Origin: Rhypophila decipiens | Taxonomy: Eukaryota > Ascomycota > Sordariomycetes > Sordariales > Naviculisporaceae | Reading direction: 5' to 3' | Assembly (NCBI GenBank): GCA_033297075.1 | Contig: MU858050.1 | Location: 310,001-374,000, forward strand | Length of the DNA stretch: 64,000 nt | In this document: one piece after another, positions 1 through 10,834 of the stretch | Position numbering within the stretch: the first letter of the stretch is position 1 | How the letters are laid out: each line of letters opens with the position of its first letter | Notes under the pieces: model-generated | Told to the model about the DNA's origin: nothing | The model's input: only the letters and a program-made list of their open reading frames with translations | Database searches by the model: none | Made by a program: the position numbers and the translations under genes

Positions 1-1688
1 TCCTCATGATAGCCCATGACAAATTGTCAACAGTGGCATTGCTACCGTGACTTCTCGTCATCTTGAACGGCACCTTCAGTCCTTCACACAATACCGGAGT
101 CCTCGTTCGCGGTTCTTCCCCACTGTGTCGAGGCTCGTCATCGACTCATCGGAACATGTAAGATCCACAACGGCAGGTCCTGAATCCTTCGGGTCGTGCA
201 GATACTGAAAGTGCTCCTTGGCGTGCTGCTTAGTCGCCGACTCCAACGGTTTCAAGGACTCTCAAGAACCCAAAATGAAGACCGAGATACCTCTTCCTAC
301 CATACTGCCGCTCCAACAATGTAAACGGATACCGAATATTCAACCCAAGTATTTCGGAAGTGAAATATCTAACACCATATTGCCTGATGAGTTTGTACCA
401 AGGTGTTTGTTCTCTTGCCCAATATCAGATTGACCCAGTATGCACATGTAGTCGCTACTGCACTGTACTGACGGAGTACAATACAGTACTCATAACCATC
501 GGTCCATCATATGGGGCTTGTTTCCCCGGGAAGGTATCTAGCCACTGCATAAGCGTGCGTTCGGACCGGCCAGAACTCTGGTGTATCCGTAATTCCATCT
601 TGTTTGGATTTCCGATTTCGTCTCTAAACTCCATTCTAGGTTACAGCTCCGGTCCGCTGTGCTGCGAGTTTTTTTTGGTGTCATCTGGATTGCCTGTTGT
701 TTTAGAGCTCCGCCAAATCGAGTGGTCAAAACGGACCAACAGAGAGGTATTTGAGTTCGCGCCGTAAATTCCCAATCCCCGGTAGCTGTCAGCAACCTCG
801 CAATAGAACTTGTCGTGGCTATATTCTCTCGTAAAGTCAACAATTAAGGTACCGGATAGACAACAACTTGATCGTCGCCCAATTCCTCCCAGAAAACCCT
901 TGTGAAGATTCAAGACCAGGCTCTGGAGACTCTGTAACGACGGGACAATCTTGTTCTTGCCCCGCCTCTGCTCCACCTTGAACTGCTCCTCCCCCGCGCA
1001 GCGATTACGACCGCCAACCAAATCACAGGAAGGAAGCTCTGACGGATTTTTGGTGCCTGAGTTCGCTCTGATCAGTCCCCTACCTTGCCCCTCAGCCTTA
1101 TTGCACTTGTGTGGATCCAGGGAGGTACGGGTTACCTTTCGACGGAGACCCAAGCTTCTTAGCGTCTGTCAGCTCGTGTGCTGGCGGGAAATAGGACATC
1201 AGCCACCTTTCGCTCCCCCGGTCACCTTGTCTCCCAGAGTCCTAAAGGAAGCATTGCGAAACCTCGCCCACCCCGACCGGCGACTCGAAAGAAGCACCAA
1301 GAAGCACCACCAGCGAGATTCAAGCACTGCATCAACACACAAGCAAAACAGCAACGACCAGGCCAGGGACCCGAATCGTCCCAGTCACACACATTCAGTC
1401 TCACTCCGCGTTCCCAAGGAGGGAAAAAAGGTTCAGACACTGTGTGTGCCGGGCTGCATCCCCTCAAGTCTATCCAGTCCTGGTGTTACTCCCAGTCCTG
1501 GCCTGCCCGTCGCTTTTGCCCACACCCGCCCACACGCCGCCTCCCACCCGACTCCCACACACACAGTCAGCTCAGGCAGGTCTCTTTCTCCAGCCGCTTT
1601 TCCCCTCTAAAAGCGATCCCACCCTCGTCCCTCCCCTTTGATCCTTCTTCTGGCCTTTCCCCCCTCTTCTTAACGGCGAGTTCCCCAT
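1..1688. other. upstream region of the Hsp70-like gene, no convincing gene
   Basis: I see no supported gene here. Open frames on both strands (for example 641-1153 minus and 951-1610 plus) have no recognisable domain and low-complexity or frame-shadow composition. From about 1370 to 1688 the plus strand is rich in C and T, which suits a promoter-proximal leader of the downstream gene. Short inverted repeats around GTACT lie near 455-490. Confidence 0.5.
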
Positions 1689-4135
1689 ATGAGTTCTATG
1701 AACTCCCGCCTGAAAGGCTTTGGATTCGGGAAGCGAAAATCGACCGCTAGTATCCAAAATCCCGACCTGCCACCAAATCAAACCCCGCCTCCTGGATCTG
1801 GAGGCGCCCCTCAAATATCGCAGCTTTTCCCTCGTCCGGGCGCCGCCCCTTCAATTGCGTCCACGTCCTCGCAACAGAGCCTGCCACAGAGCCTCCAAAT
1901 GAATCACCCAGGCGGCGGTCCACGACCACCAAGCTACTCGGCAAACTATCCCCCAGGCCCTCCCGGTCCTGTCGGTCGTACTTCTCCTTTAACGAACCAA
2001 GGTCCTACACGCACCCCGCCGTCGCAAATGGTCGGAGGTCCTCCCCCTATCAATACCGGGGGTCCCCCCGCCGGATACCCGCCACCTGCCATGGGCGGCG
2101 GTCCTCCACCGGTTCCTGGTGGCCCGCCGGGATATGCTGGTGGTGCCGGCTACCCCCCGCCTCCTTCGCAACCCCAGGGTATCGGTGCTCCCTATGTTCG
2201 TAACACTGCAGCTGAGGTTGAGGGCAATAGCCGGAGCAAAGCCCAGCTGATCGTTGGTATTGACTTTGTAAGTTGCTTGAGCCAACATGCGACTAAATGT
2301 GCGAGCGTTGCTGACGGCTGACTCTCGCAGGGCACCACCTTCTCCGGAGTCGCTTTTGCGTTCGCTACCAATAACGAGGCCAAGGAAGATATTATCACCG
2401 AATGGCCGGGTGCGGGCTCTTACACAAAGCAAAAGGTTAGCCTCCCGTGCTTCGAGGATGCCAATTTGCCTGGCTTGGAGATCCAAGACTAACGCCACTT
2501 ACATGACAGATTCCTACCGTCTTGTACTATGACCAATATCAGAAGGTTGTGGGATGGGGCCCCGATATTGCCGATGCCCTCGCCCCAACCGGCTACCCCA
2601 AGCCAGGAGTACAAAAGGTGGAATGGTTCAAGCTGCAGCTAATGCTGTCGGGCAACACCTATATTGACCCCATCAACCTGCCTCCCCTCCCGCCAGGAAA
2701 GTCCGAGATCGATGTTGCCGCTGATTACCTCTTCAAACTCCGCCAGGCCATGCGCGCAGCCCTTCAAAAGACGCTCGGCGAGGTGTTCAATCGTGAGGAG
2801 AGGAATATCCGTTACTATCTTACAGTCCCTGCTATCTGGAACGATGCCGGCAAGGCAGCCACCCGTGCGGCGGCTATCCAGGCAGGCTTCCTACGTGACG
2901 AGAACGACAACCGGCTGACGCTCGTCAGCGAACCCGAGGCCGCTGCTCTGTTCTGCTCCAAGACGGGTCTTCTCAACCTCAAGATCCATGACGCTGTTCT
3001 TATTGTCGATTGTGGTGGTGGTACTGTCGATCTTATCGCTTACGAGGTCGAGGATGAGAACCCGTTTACTGTGGCAGAATGCACGGCCGGTTCTGGCGAT
3101 TCTTGTGGGTCTACAGCTCTTAACAGGAACTTCAGTAACATTCTTAGAACCAAGATCCGGAAGATGAAGCTGCCCGACGGGTCCAAAACGGCTGGTCGTG
3201 TCTATGCCAAGTGCATCATGGATTTCGAGAATCGAATCAAGGCCGATTTCCGGAATAATGGTCAGAAATGGGCCGTCGATGTCGGTATCGAAGCAGAATT
3301 CCCCGAGGCCGGCATCGAGGAAGGCTACATGACTTTCACCAACGAGGAGATCCTGCAATGCTTCGAGCCGGTTGTTAACCGCATCCTCGAACTTGTAAGA
3401 AACCAGATCATCGCCATTCAAGCCCAAAACCGCACCCTCCAGAACATCCTGGTGGTTGGTGGATTCGGCGCGTCCGAGTACCTCTTCCAGCAAATCAAGC
3501 TCCACGTCCCACCACAGTTCCAGTCCAAGGTCGTGCGCCCGATGGACTCCGTTGCCGCCATTGTCAAGGGAGCCGTAACCGCCGGTATTACTGAAAAGGT
3601 CATTACGCACCGTGTTGCTCGCCGTCATTATCTCATGGCCACGCTGCAACCCTTTAAGGAAGGGTACCACCCCGAGGCCTATCGGGTACCATCCCTGGAC
3701 GGCAAGGACCGCTGCAAGTTCACACGCCAGATCTTTGTACAAAAGGGCCAAAAGGTGAAGATTGGCGAACCTGTCAAGGTTTCTTTCTTCCGACAAGTGG
3801 CTCCTGGCGCGACCTTGATGTACGAGGATATCCTCTACGCTTGCGATGATGATGTTTGCCCAGAGTACACCAAAGACCCCAGTAAGTTTCCTGGTATCAA
3901 TTCCATCACAGGCAGAATGCTAACGAGCTGAATAGGAATCAAGGAGGTCGTAACACTGACTTCAGATTTATCACGCAAGAACCTGGAGAAGGATTTCGAG
4001 CGCATGGACACGCCGCAAGGCACCTTCTACCGAGTCTACTTCGACATTTATTTGACTCTAGATGGCTCAGAATTCAGTGCTGAGCTCGTTTGCCAAGGCG
4101 AGGTCATGGGTCGGTGCCGTGCCAGGTTCAGATAA
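1689..4135 (+). CDS. Hsp70-family protein, HSPA12-like, with proline-rich N-terminus
   Basis: Four exons give 751 aa: 1689-2267, 2331-2435, 2510-3881, 3936-4135. The first ~165 residues are Pro/Gly/Ser-rich and look disordered. The actin-like ATPase part then begins with IVGIDFGTTFSGVAFAF (phosphate-binding loop). A second phosphate motif reads DAVLIVDCGGGTVDLIAYEV and the adenosine motif reads ILVVGGFGASEYLF. The first intron falls inside GIDF/GTTF, and splicing restores the motif exactly. No canonical substrate-binding domain or EEVD tail is seen; the C-terminal part instead has a short beta-rich region ending in GRCRARFR. This matches the divergent HSPA12-like Hsp70s that are multiplied in filamentous fungi, which are thought to be cytosolic ATP-binding proteins of poorly known function. 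The start is the first ATG of the frame after the pyrimidine-rich leader. ATPase family is sure; the role is not known. Confidence 0.9.
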
Positions 4136-5351
4136 AACAAGGCAATCGGACGGGAGGTGGTGGGAGTTACCACACTTTTGCTTTTTTGACATCTCCGAAT
4201 GATACCTCTTGATTATGACACACTTTCTTCATTCTCCGTGTTTTTCTTTGCAATTTTCAGCGCCGGCGAGGGTTAAAATCTACACCTACTTATTTCTGTC
4301 ATGGTATAAGGAAACCACAATGGTTCGTTCATTCATTCCCATTCTTACGTTTCGATATGTCAGTTGGTTGGAAAGAGATATTATGTTTGCTCTTCTCTTT
4401 ATCCTTCCATCGCCTCTCTGGAATATTAGACGATGGCGTTTATAAGTACGTTAGCATGATAAAGACCAGTGTCTGGCAGCCGATTATCGGCAGACTATTT
4501 TATCCAATGAAGCAAGATGATCTCGACTCACCGAAACTCTTTTAGTATTACGTGTAGGTAGAGGCTTGTGAGCCTTGATAGGGTTGTGTCAAGGATCTGA
4601 TGATGCTTAATGCTTCTTAATGAACTGTTGGGTTTGATGTGCGTTACAGCCACTTGAACGAAGAAGTGACCCAGTTAATGTCCGGTAAATCAACCATCAT
4701 ATTGTTTGGTCTATTACTGTAGATCCTTGGAAGGATCTTGGAGTTTCACCTTTTCCAACAAGAAAGATACGGTCCCTGCTTTCAACGGAAGGCGCCCCTT
4801 AGATGGTACCTTTCTTGTTCAGCAGTACCTGTCAATCTGGAAATCCCATCAAAGCCGAATAATGGTAGGCCGGAGAGGTGGGAGTGTGCATGCAACGTGG
4901 TTGCGTGGAATCGTGGGTGGTTCTTGCCGATCACTTCGCTCCTGCGTCATAGGTCGTTTGTCCTCGACCTTGCACCGCCATACTGCGCCTGACAACTTCA
5001 CCACTCCCACTGGACATGGGGACTTGGCAACTGGGCATTGATGGGTAAGGCAAGTCTCCAAGTTGAACGGAACTTTTTACTTCAAATCATCAGATTGCGT
5101 ACCTCTGTTGTTGCGTACCTGAGAGAGATGAGGCTGTCCTCCAATCAGGGCTGTTCGCCCACTTTCCCAATTCGGTAGGCACTGTTCTGTCAACAAAAAG
5201 TTGGTCTCGCCTGCCTCGTGAAAAAGGTTGGAAGGCAGGGAACAAAAACCTGGTCAAAAACGAACCCTCCAACTGCAGCCACCACCACCAACTGGGATTT
5301 TCCCGGTGTGGTATGTAGGCTGTTAGTCAAGATGCCTTCCTCACTTACAAG
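4136..5351. other. intergenic, 3' flank of Hsp70-like gene
   Basis: No gene is supported. The left part is T-rich and probably holds the 3' UTR and polyadenylation region of the Hsp70-like gene. Small open frames near 4706-5041 overlap one another in several frames and show no domain. Confidence 0.4.
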
Positions 5352-5357
5352 TATATA
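5352..5357 (+). promoter_or_regulatory. TATA-like box before the thaumatin-like gene
   Basis: TATATA lies about 330 bp upstream of the chosen ATG at 5682 and is followed by a long C/T-rich stretch (about 5430-5640) typical of a fungal leader. Position relative to the true transcription start is inferred only. Confidence 0.35.
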
Positions 5358-5681
5358 TCGCCAGGTGCCCGAGGGAGCTAGCTACCTACGTCCTCGGAAT
5401 GGAGGACACGGCTTGAGCACGCATCACCTGCATTCCCTTCTTTACGTCCATCGAACCTCAAACGCAGATCTGTATCTATACCCTCACTCTTGGTTTTGAA
5501 GCCATCCTCATCCTCTTTTGTGTACCTTTTTGTAACCTACATCCTCGAAACAGTATTCTTTCGGCTTCTGCTTATTCCTCCTCCTCATACTTCGTTGTTA
5601 CGTTTTCCTGGAATACCTTTCTACCGGACTGGCAAATATCACCGCCGATCTCGTCCATTCACCCGGGCGAGAGAGATCGAG

Positions 5682-7085
5682 ATGTCCAGGGACTTTCACG
5701 AGATTCGCCATCCCACCGGACGTTTTGGCCTACATGGAGAGGCAAGGACAGCATCGGGGAGAGGATATCTAGGGACAGGCAAAGGGAACAGACATCAACC
5801 ATGGAAACTCAGTTCTGCGCTGCTCGTTTCGCTATTACTCCTCCAAGTTCAGGCCCAACAGTTGAAGTTCCAAGCCCCCCCAGCAAACCAGAAGTGGTCA
5901 AGAAAGAGTGACGATACTCCGACCCCGCTGATTATCACAAACAACTGCCCCGACCCGGTATGGCCTGGCATTGGAACACAAAACGGCATCGGGCCTGGAA
6001 CTGGTGGCTTCACTCTCTCGTCGACCCTCAGTGTCCAGTTATGGGTCAGCCCGAACTGGCAGGGCAGAGTATGGGGGAGGACAAATTGTTCCTTCAACGA
6101 GGACGGAACCGGTCCTAGCAACCTCAACGGCGTGAATGGCAATGGTGCGGCCTGCTTGACAGGGGACTGCTTTGGAGTCCTGGATTGTGCGTACAGTGTA
6201 AGTCGCATTCTCTTCTGACCACAGGCCCATCACAAGAGACCAAGTCGAAAAGAGCACCCCAGCTGACAGTCTTCTCAGGGCCAAGTTCCAACGACGCTCG
6301 CCGAATTCAACCTGATCGGCGGCTACGAAGGCAGACAGACCTTCTACGACATCTCCCTTGTAGACGGCTACAACCTCCCCCTCGGCATCGTCTACCTACC
6401 CGCCCAAAACACAACCTGGATCCCCCCAAACCTGACAAACTGCGCCTGCATAGCCTCGGCAGGCTTCCTCTCCGAGCCCGCTAGATCCGGACTCGCCTAC
6501 ACAAACTCGACGTACCCGATTCCGTACGAATCCTACCAGAACAACGCGGCCGTGGCCAACTGGTGTCCCTGGGACCTGCAGGAGTACCCGCCGTCCAAGC
6601 CAGGCGACGGGATCTACCCGTACCCGGACGACAACATCCAGCGCCCATCGTTTGACCCGTGCCTGTCGGCGTGCTCGGCTACCAGAAACCCGGCAGACTG
6701 TTGCACGGGCGACTACAACAGTCCCGGAGCGTGCCGGCCTTCGTATTACAGCTCTCAGGCCAAGATGGTTTGCCCGGATGCGTACAGTTATGCGTTTGAT
6801 GACCAGACGAGTACGTTTATTATACCGACCGGAGGCGGGTGGCAGGTTGTGTTCTGCCCTGAGGGCAGGAGCACGAATATCTTGCAGGTGTTTGGGGATC
6901 AGATGAGAGCGCTTGGGAGCGGTAGGAACTTGAGCATGGAGAGGATTTTGGAGGTTACTAGGAATAAAACCTTCATTGAGCTCGAGAGGCCTATGGTGGG
7001 TGGTGCGTTATCTGGACCGCGGGTTTCGGGATTGGATGTGGTTATGGTGGGCTTGGTGGTGTCCTGGATGGTCTGGGTTTTCTGA
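5682..7085 (+). CDS. thaumatin-like protein, secreted, probably GPI-anchored
   Basis: Two exons (5682-6197, 6279-7085) give 440 aa. After about 42 hydrophilic residues comes a hydrophobic stretch, LSSALLVSLLLLQVQA, that reads as a signal sequence. The thaumatin fold follows: GRVWGRTNCSF, the paired cysteines of CLTGDCFGVLDC, then TLAEFNL and FYDISLVDGYNLP, which are hallmark segments. I count 15 cysteines in the mature part, close to the usual 16. The C-terminus ends in a hydrophobic run (VVMVGLVVSWMVWVF) after a Gly/Ser stretch, as expected of a GPI-attachment signal. Fungal relatives are cell-wall or secreted proteins, some with beta-glucan binding or glucanase activity; the substrate here is not shown. 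The N-terminal extension is odd: ATG 5682 is the only ATG in this frame before the signal, so an upstream exon or a missed 5' intron is possible. Confidence 0.85.
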
Positions 7086-7330
7086 TTTATCCTGAAACGA
7101 CTTCCCTGAGAACGATGGATGAGCTTTTGTTTGCATGAGAATGACGGGATTGGTTTTTTTTCCCCTTATGAATCGTATACCCCTATAGATACCCTTAGAG
7201 ATGGCATGAATAGAACTGTATGGCTCTACCTGAAAAGGGCTTGCCCCTATTCGCGTCTCATCATCTGATGATTTGGTTTGGTTGATAGACTCGACTTTTG
7301 GGGGGATTGAATAGGTGCAAAAAAAAGATT

Positions 7331-7475
7331 GGTTCCTTGGTGTAGTGGTTAGCATGTCGCGTTTGTCAGAGGTTCTTGGCCCCTTCGGGGAGTGAAATAT
7401 TCGTTGCCAAGGACGTACAGCCATTATATGGTCTGGCACGTGTTCGACTCTGGGTTCGATTCCCAGAAGGAAACC
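7331..7475 (+). tRNA. tRNA-like Pol III unit, intron-containing or degenerate
   Basis: The 5' end GGTTCCTTGGTGTAGTGG matches a tRNA acceptor strand plus D arm (A box at 7338-7348). The 3' end holds a perfect B box, GGTTCGATTCC at 7453-7463, inside a 5-bp T stem (CTGGG/CCCAG). The last bases, AGGAAACC, pair with the 5' GGTTCCT with one bulged A. A T-run at 7492-7504 is a fitting Pol III terminator. The two boxes are about 105 bp apart, roughly twice the usual distance. The excess holds a hairpin with a 9-bp stem (GTTCTTGGC with GCCAAGGAC) closed partly by CCCC-TTCG-GGGG. No clean anticodon stem can be drawn, so the isotype (Gln- or Val-like 5' half) is undecided. It may be an intron-bearing tRNA, a pseudo-tRNA or a tRNA-derived Pol III RNA. 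Confidence 0.55.
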
Positions 7476-7491
7476 AAACTTTGATTATGCA

Positions 7492-7504
7492 GCCTTTTTT
7501 TTTT
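7492..7504 (+). terminator. T-run, probable Pol III terminator
   Basis: An uninterrupted run of T starts 17 nt after the tRNA-like unit. RNA polymerase III stops at such runs on the non-template strand, so the run supports the tRNA-like unit being transcribed, though its presence alone does not prove it. Confidence 0.5.
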
Positions 7505-8006
7505 CTTTTTTCTTTCCCTGTTCCTCTTCCCCTCGGCTTGGTTCCTGGTACTGTCTCTCTCTGTCCCCAAGCGAGAAAAAGATAAGGGCAAGCACGAAAG
7601 CCGCCTTTATCTCTTTTGTGTTTGTCCGATAACCAAGTAGGGATCCCAGATAATTTTCATGGTTCCTATCGTGCTCACCATCTTCTTGATCTCGAGAGCC
7701 AGCCGGACAGAAAACAAGACAAGCCATGTAGAAGAGATTTCGGGGCAAAATAACCAGAGAAATGTGGATATCATAGAATAAACAAAATCGATAGATCTAT
7801 AGTCCTCAAGAAGAAAGACAGGGGAGGAATAATCGACACAAAATGAACAAAAAAACAAGGCTCCAATGCACACACAGAAAATGAACCATAAGGAAAAGCC
7901 ACGTCCACAACCGACCAGCTCCCAAAGAACCCCATCAACACAACTCGTATGTATCCCCAGTCCGCGCCTCTCCAGCCTGCCTGGCTCAAACCAAGACTGT
8001 CCATAC
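7505..8006. other. intergenic, 3' flank of the Yar1-like gene
   Basis: No gene is supported. Open frames on the minus strand run through from the Yar1-like gene's other frames and have no domain. Confidence 0.4.
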
Positions 8007-8730
8007 TCAACTCCTCCTGTTCCTCCGTCTCCTCTCCCACTCAGCCCGCTCCTCATCATCACTCCCACTAAACTCTGCATCCTCATCCTCCTCCTCCTCC
8101 GCCTCAACATGGTTATTAACCACGAATTTACTATTCTTCGAGATCGAGACCTCATCCGCCGAGACAAAATCCCCCGCATTCAGACTAGCATACTCGTGCT
8201 TCTGAATAACCTCCTTCAAGCTTGTATTCCTCGGATCGACCAACTGCAGCGGCGTCAAACCACCTTTGTTCTTGACTCTTGGGTTGGACCCAGCCTCGAG
8301 CATCATCTCTACCAGTGCGTTTCCGAATTCCCGCTGGGCGGGGGGCTCGCTGTTGATCCACCGGATGGCGCTGTGCAAGGGGGTGTCGCCTTCTAGGCGG
8401 TTGATGGGGTCGCATTCGAAGCCGTCCTGGTCGAGGAGCATGTCGATCACGTCGTAATTTCCGCGAGACGCGGCTTCGTGGTAGAGGTGGTTGCCCATTA
8501 CTGTTGTGGTATTGTTTAGTAGGTCTGCGGCTGCTTCGGGAGAGGAGACGGAGGATAGGAGTTCCGAGAGGAGGGATGTGTTGTCCCGCCTGCATGCTTC
8601 GATTAGTTGTTCTTGGATGGTTGCGCCCTGGTTGGGAGAGGATGGAAGTTAGAATAGTTTCGAGAGGGGTAGACGAGGTCGGAGGGGAAGAAGAAGTTCG
8701 AACCTCGTGCTCTTCTGAAGGTCCGGCCAT
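8007..8730 (-). CDS. YAR1: Yar1-like ankyrin-repeat protein
   Basis: Two exons, 8704-8730 (nine codons) and 8007-8627, give 215 aa. The intron has donor GTTCGA, branch CTAAC and acceptor CCAG. At least two ankyrin repeats are visible (GNHLYHEAASRGNYDVIDMLL; GDTPLHSAIRW...; GGLTPLQLVDP). They are followed by a highly acidic stretch (EAEEEEDEDAEFSGSDDEE) and a basic tail, EWERRRRNRRS. Size, two to three repeats and acidic C-terminus match yeast Yar1, the dedicated chaperone that holds ribosomal protein Rps3 until 40S assembly. A generic short ankyrin protein remains possible. It is divergently transcribed from the Rpc11 gene. Confidence 0.75.
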
Positions 8731-8781
8731 TTTGGGCAGCACGATTTGTTGTATTTCTTTCTGGGCAGGATCTGCTCTTGG

Positions 8782-8790
8782 TATATATAT
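8782..8790 (-). promoter_or_regulatory. TATA-like element for the Yar1-like gene
   Basis: ATATATATA on the minus strand lies 52-60 bp upstream of the Yar1-like start codon. It is the clearest core-promoter-like element in the divergent intergenic region. Confidence 0.35.
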
Positions 8791-9472
8791 TCCGCGAGAT
8801 CAAGGATTGAGACCTTGCAGACTGTAGATCTATGAACTTGGTCTCCCTCGTGTGAATTTTTGATGTGTAGTTGGGTGGTTTATCACAACGCAATAGGGCG
8901 AGTTTGAATCGAGGGAGGCCAAATAACGGTCGCTGACTGAGGGGCTCTGTTTGTGAAGAAAATTGGTCAGGCTTCAGGGTCTATCGCAATTTAGCAGTAG
9001 AGAATACATACAGGGAGTACAAAAGCAAGTTATCAGATGGAAGTAAATGCAAGGAAAGGGCTGTCGTGAAGCCACGCGTTGCGCAGAGTACTTGCGTCGT
9101 TGGCCCTTTTATCACCAAGCTGAGCCAGGAGGTGGCAGTGTGCTTGTGCTGATTTGCGCGGGCGGCTCGGGGTGAGTGGTTGCCCACATGGCGGGGTTTC
9201 TCATTACGTGTGACGAGGGGATACCCCTGAAACTTGTCCCCACCCCCGTCAGAGAGAGCGGGGCCGGCGCCTGAGGACTTTGCCTGCCGCAGAGGTTCTC
9301 AGCGGGCCAGACTGCAGAGAGCGTGACCCACTCGCTGTCCCAAGCTGAAGCCAGCGTACGGTATTGTACCGTCTTGGACTGTATTGAAACAAAAACCAAA
9401 CCTTCCAGGTTGGTGGGGGTCGAGAAGCCAAATTCACTTCAACCCATTTTAAGTTGTCTGAAAGTGACTCGA
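8791..9472. other. shared divergent promoter region (Yar1-like / Rpc11)
   Basis: No coding sequence is supported. An inverted repeat AGGGG-ATA-CCCCT sits at 9216-9228; each arm is a stress-response-type element (AGGGG). Both flanking genes serve ribosome or tRNA/5S supply, so shared control is plausible but not shown. Confidence 0.35.
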
Positions 9473-9478
9473 TATAAA
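9473..9478 (+). promoter_or_regulatory. TATAAA element upstream of the Rpc11 gene
   Basis: TATAAA lies 204 bp before the Rpc11 start codon. Distance is long for a direct TATA role unless the leader is long. Confidence 0.25.
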
Positions 9479-9676
9479 CCGCCATCCCAAGCTCCTCTAA
9501 TTTTACAAAATCATGAGTGACGAGATTCGATATATTGCACAACAACAGAAGTTCTCTCTCACAATTTCTCGTAGCAGCCGTCAGAGCTACCGGGCTTGCA
9601 GGGATCGACTCATCTGAGTCTCATCTTTTTTCTCAACACCAAAAAGCCATCGCCAAGGAAATTACACAAATTCACC

Positions 9677-10152
9677 ATGCCCATCCTATGTAAGTGCAGC
9701 GAAACCTATTCGGCCACCCAACTAGATATGAAAAACTAACTCATTCGAAATCAAGTCTGCCCTTCCTGTGCAAACCTTCTGATCCTCTCCAGAATGGAGA
9801 CGGGCAACAATAGGCTCGAGTGCAGGACATGCCCCTACGAGCACCTCATCGACAGGCCCATCTTCTCGCGCAAGAAATTCACCCGCAAAGAGAAAGAAGA
9901 CGTCTTTGGCGGACCAAAAGCATGGGAAAACGCGCAAAAGGGCCGTGTGCAGTGTGACTCCAACAGCTGTAACGGCATGGAGGCGGCCTACTTTCAGGTG
10001 CAGATTCGCAGTGCTGATGAGCCCATGACCACTTTTTACAAGGTAAGGCCTCACCCGTTTCTTTCTTCTCTCTCTTGTCCATGGAGGATTTTTGATCCAG
10101 AACTAACAACTTGCAGTGCATGACTTGCGGACACCAGTGGAGAGAAAATTAG
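9677..10152 (+). CDS. RPC11: DNA-directed RNA polymerase III subunit Rpc11 (RPC10/POLR3K)
   Basis: Three exons (9677-9689, 9756-10042, 10117-10152) give 111 aa, the usual size. The first exon codes only MPIL plus one base. The N-terminal zinc ribbon reads FCPSCANLLILSR...LECRTCPY. The C-terminal ribbon has CDSNSC... and ends YKCMTCGHQWREN, matching the TFIIS-like ribbon of Rpc11 with its YxCxxCGHxWRE signature. An acidic catalytic-hairpin pair typical of this subunit is present as the DE in RSADEPMTTFYK. Rpc11 gives Pol III its RNA-cleavage activity and helps termination and reinitiation on tRNA and 5S genes. Introns carry CTAAC branch points. It converges with the MED31 gene downstream. Confidence 0.95.
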
Positions 10153-10834
10153 TGATTTCTTTTCCTTTTTTGGAACAGGCAAGGCATTATTATTTGTAGA
10201 TGTGGTAAAAGTTGGAACTCGCGTGGTCGAGCGGTCTGTCAACGATACCATGCATTCACAGGAAGATAAAAAGGCATTGCGGGGCGTTGGGGTACTTTGA
10301 TTCTTCGTTATTTTTAGACTTGGGGAGCCATACGGCAATCAAAGACTTTGTTTCCTTCCTCCCTGCATCCCTCGTGGAATGATTTTGCCTGCCCAAAAGC
10401 TCCCAAACTTGGCCTGATGCAAAGGCGAGTAGTTCCTGAACTCCCTTCCTGAACTCCCTTCCGTGACGACCTCCGGTGGTCCTCGATCGACTAGCAACCG
10501 ACTCGGCTTCACTCTCAGGAGTCGTTTGTCCAAAGTTTCCATTGTGGGCAGAGTGGTACTTCCCGAGAGCTAAACTCACAAGCACTCTAGGCAGTTTGAT
10601 TCACCGCCATCAGAGAATACTGCTCCTTCGTTGCTATAAACAGACACAGAGCCGTCGGTTTCCTCTGTGCTGATAGTCTCAACTTCTGTTTCTGTGGCTC
10701 CCTCCAACTGGCTATACATCCCATTTCCAGCTCCATGTGACTGATTCCCATGTTATTCTGGCCTTTGGTCATACATGAAAGCGATCGTTAGCAAACACAA
10801 GTCCACTCCTTCCCTCACAACTCCTCGGTCGATA
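10153..10834. other. region between convergent Rpc11 and MED31 genes
   Basis: Nothing coding is supported. A 13-bp tandem duplication (TTCCTGAACTCCC twice) lies at 10433-10458. A short tRNA D-arm-like string near 10217-10240 has no other tRNA parts. Confidence 0.4.

Noticed and set aside
641..1153. 170-codon minus-strand open frame
   Set aside because: No domain, no signal peptide, no splice partners, and composition does not differ from random frames here.
951..1750. Two long overlapping plus-strand open frames upstream of the Hsp70-like gene
   Set aside because: They overlap in different frames, are Pro/Ser/His-rich from a C/T-biased leader, and show no domain; best read as 5' leader sequence.
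10215..10260. String CTCGCGTGGTCGAGCGGTCT resembling a Leu/Ser tRNA D arm
   Set aside because: No acceptor pairing, anticodon stem or B box follows; too short to call.
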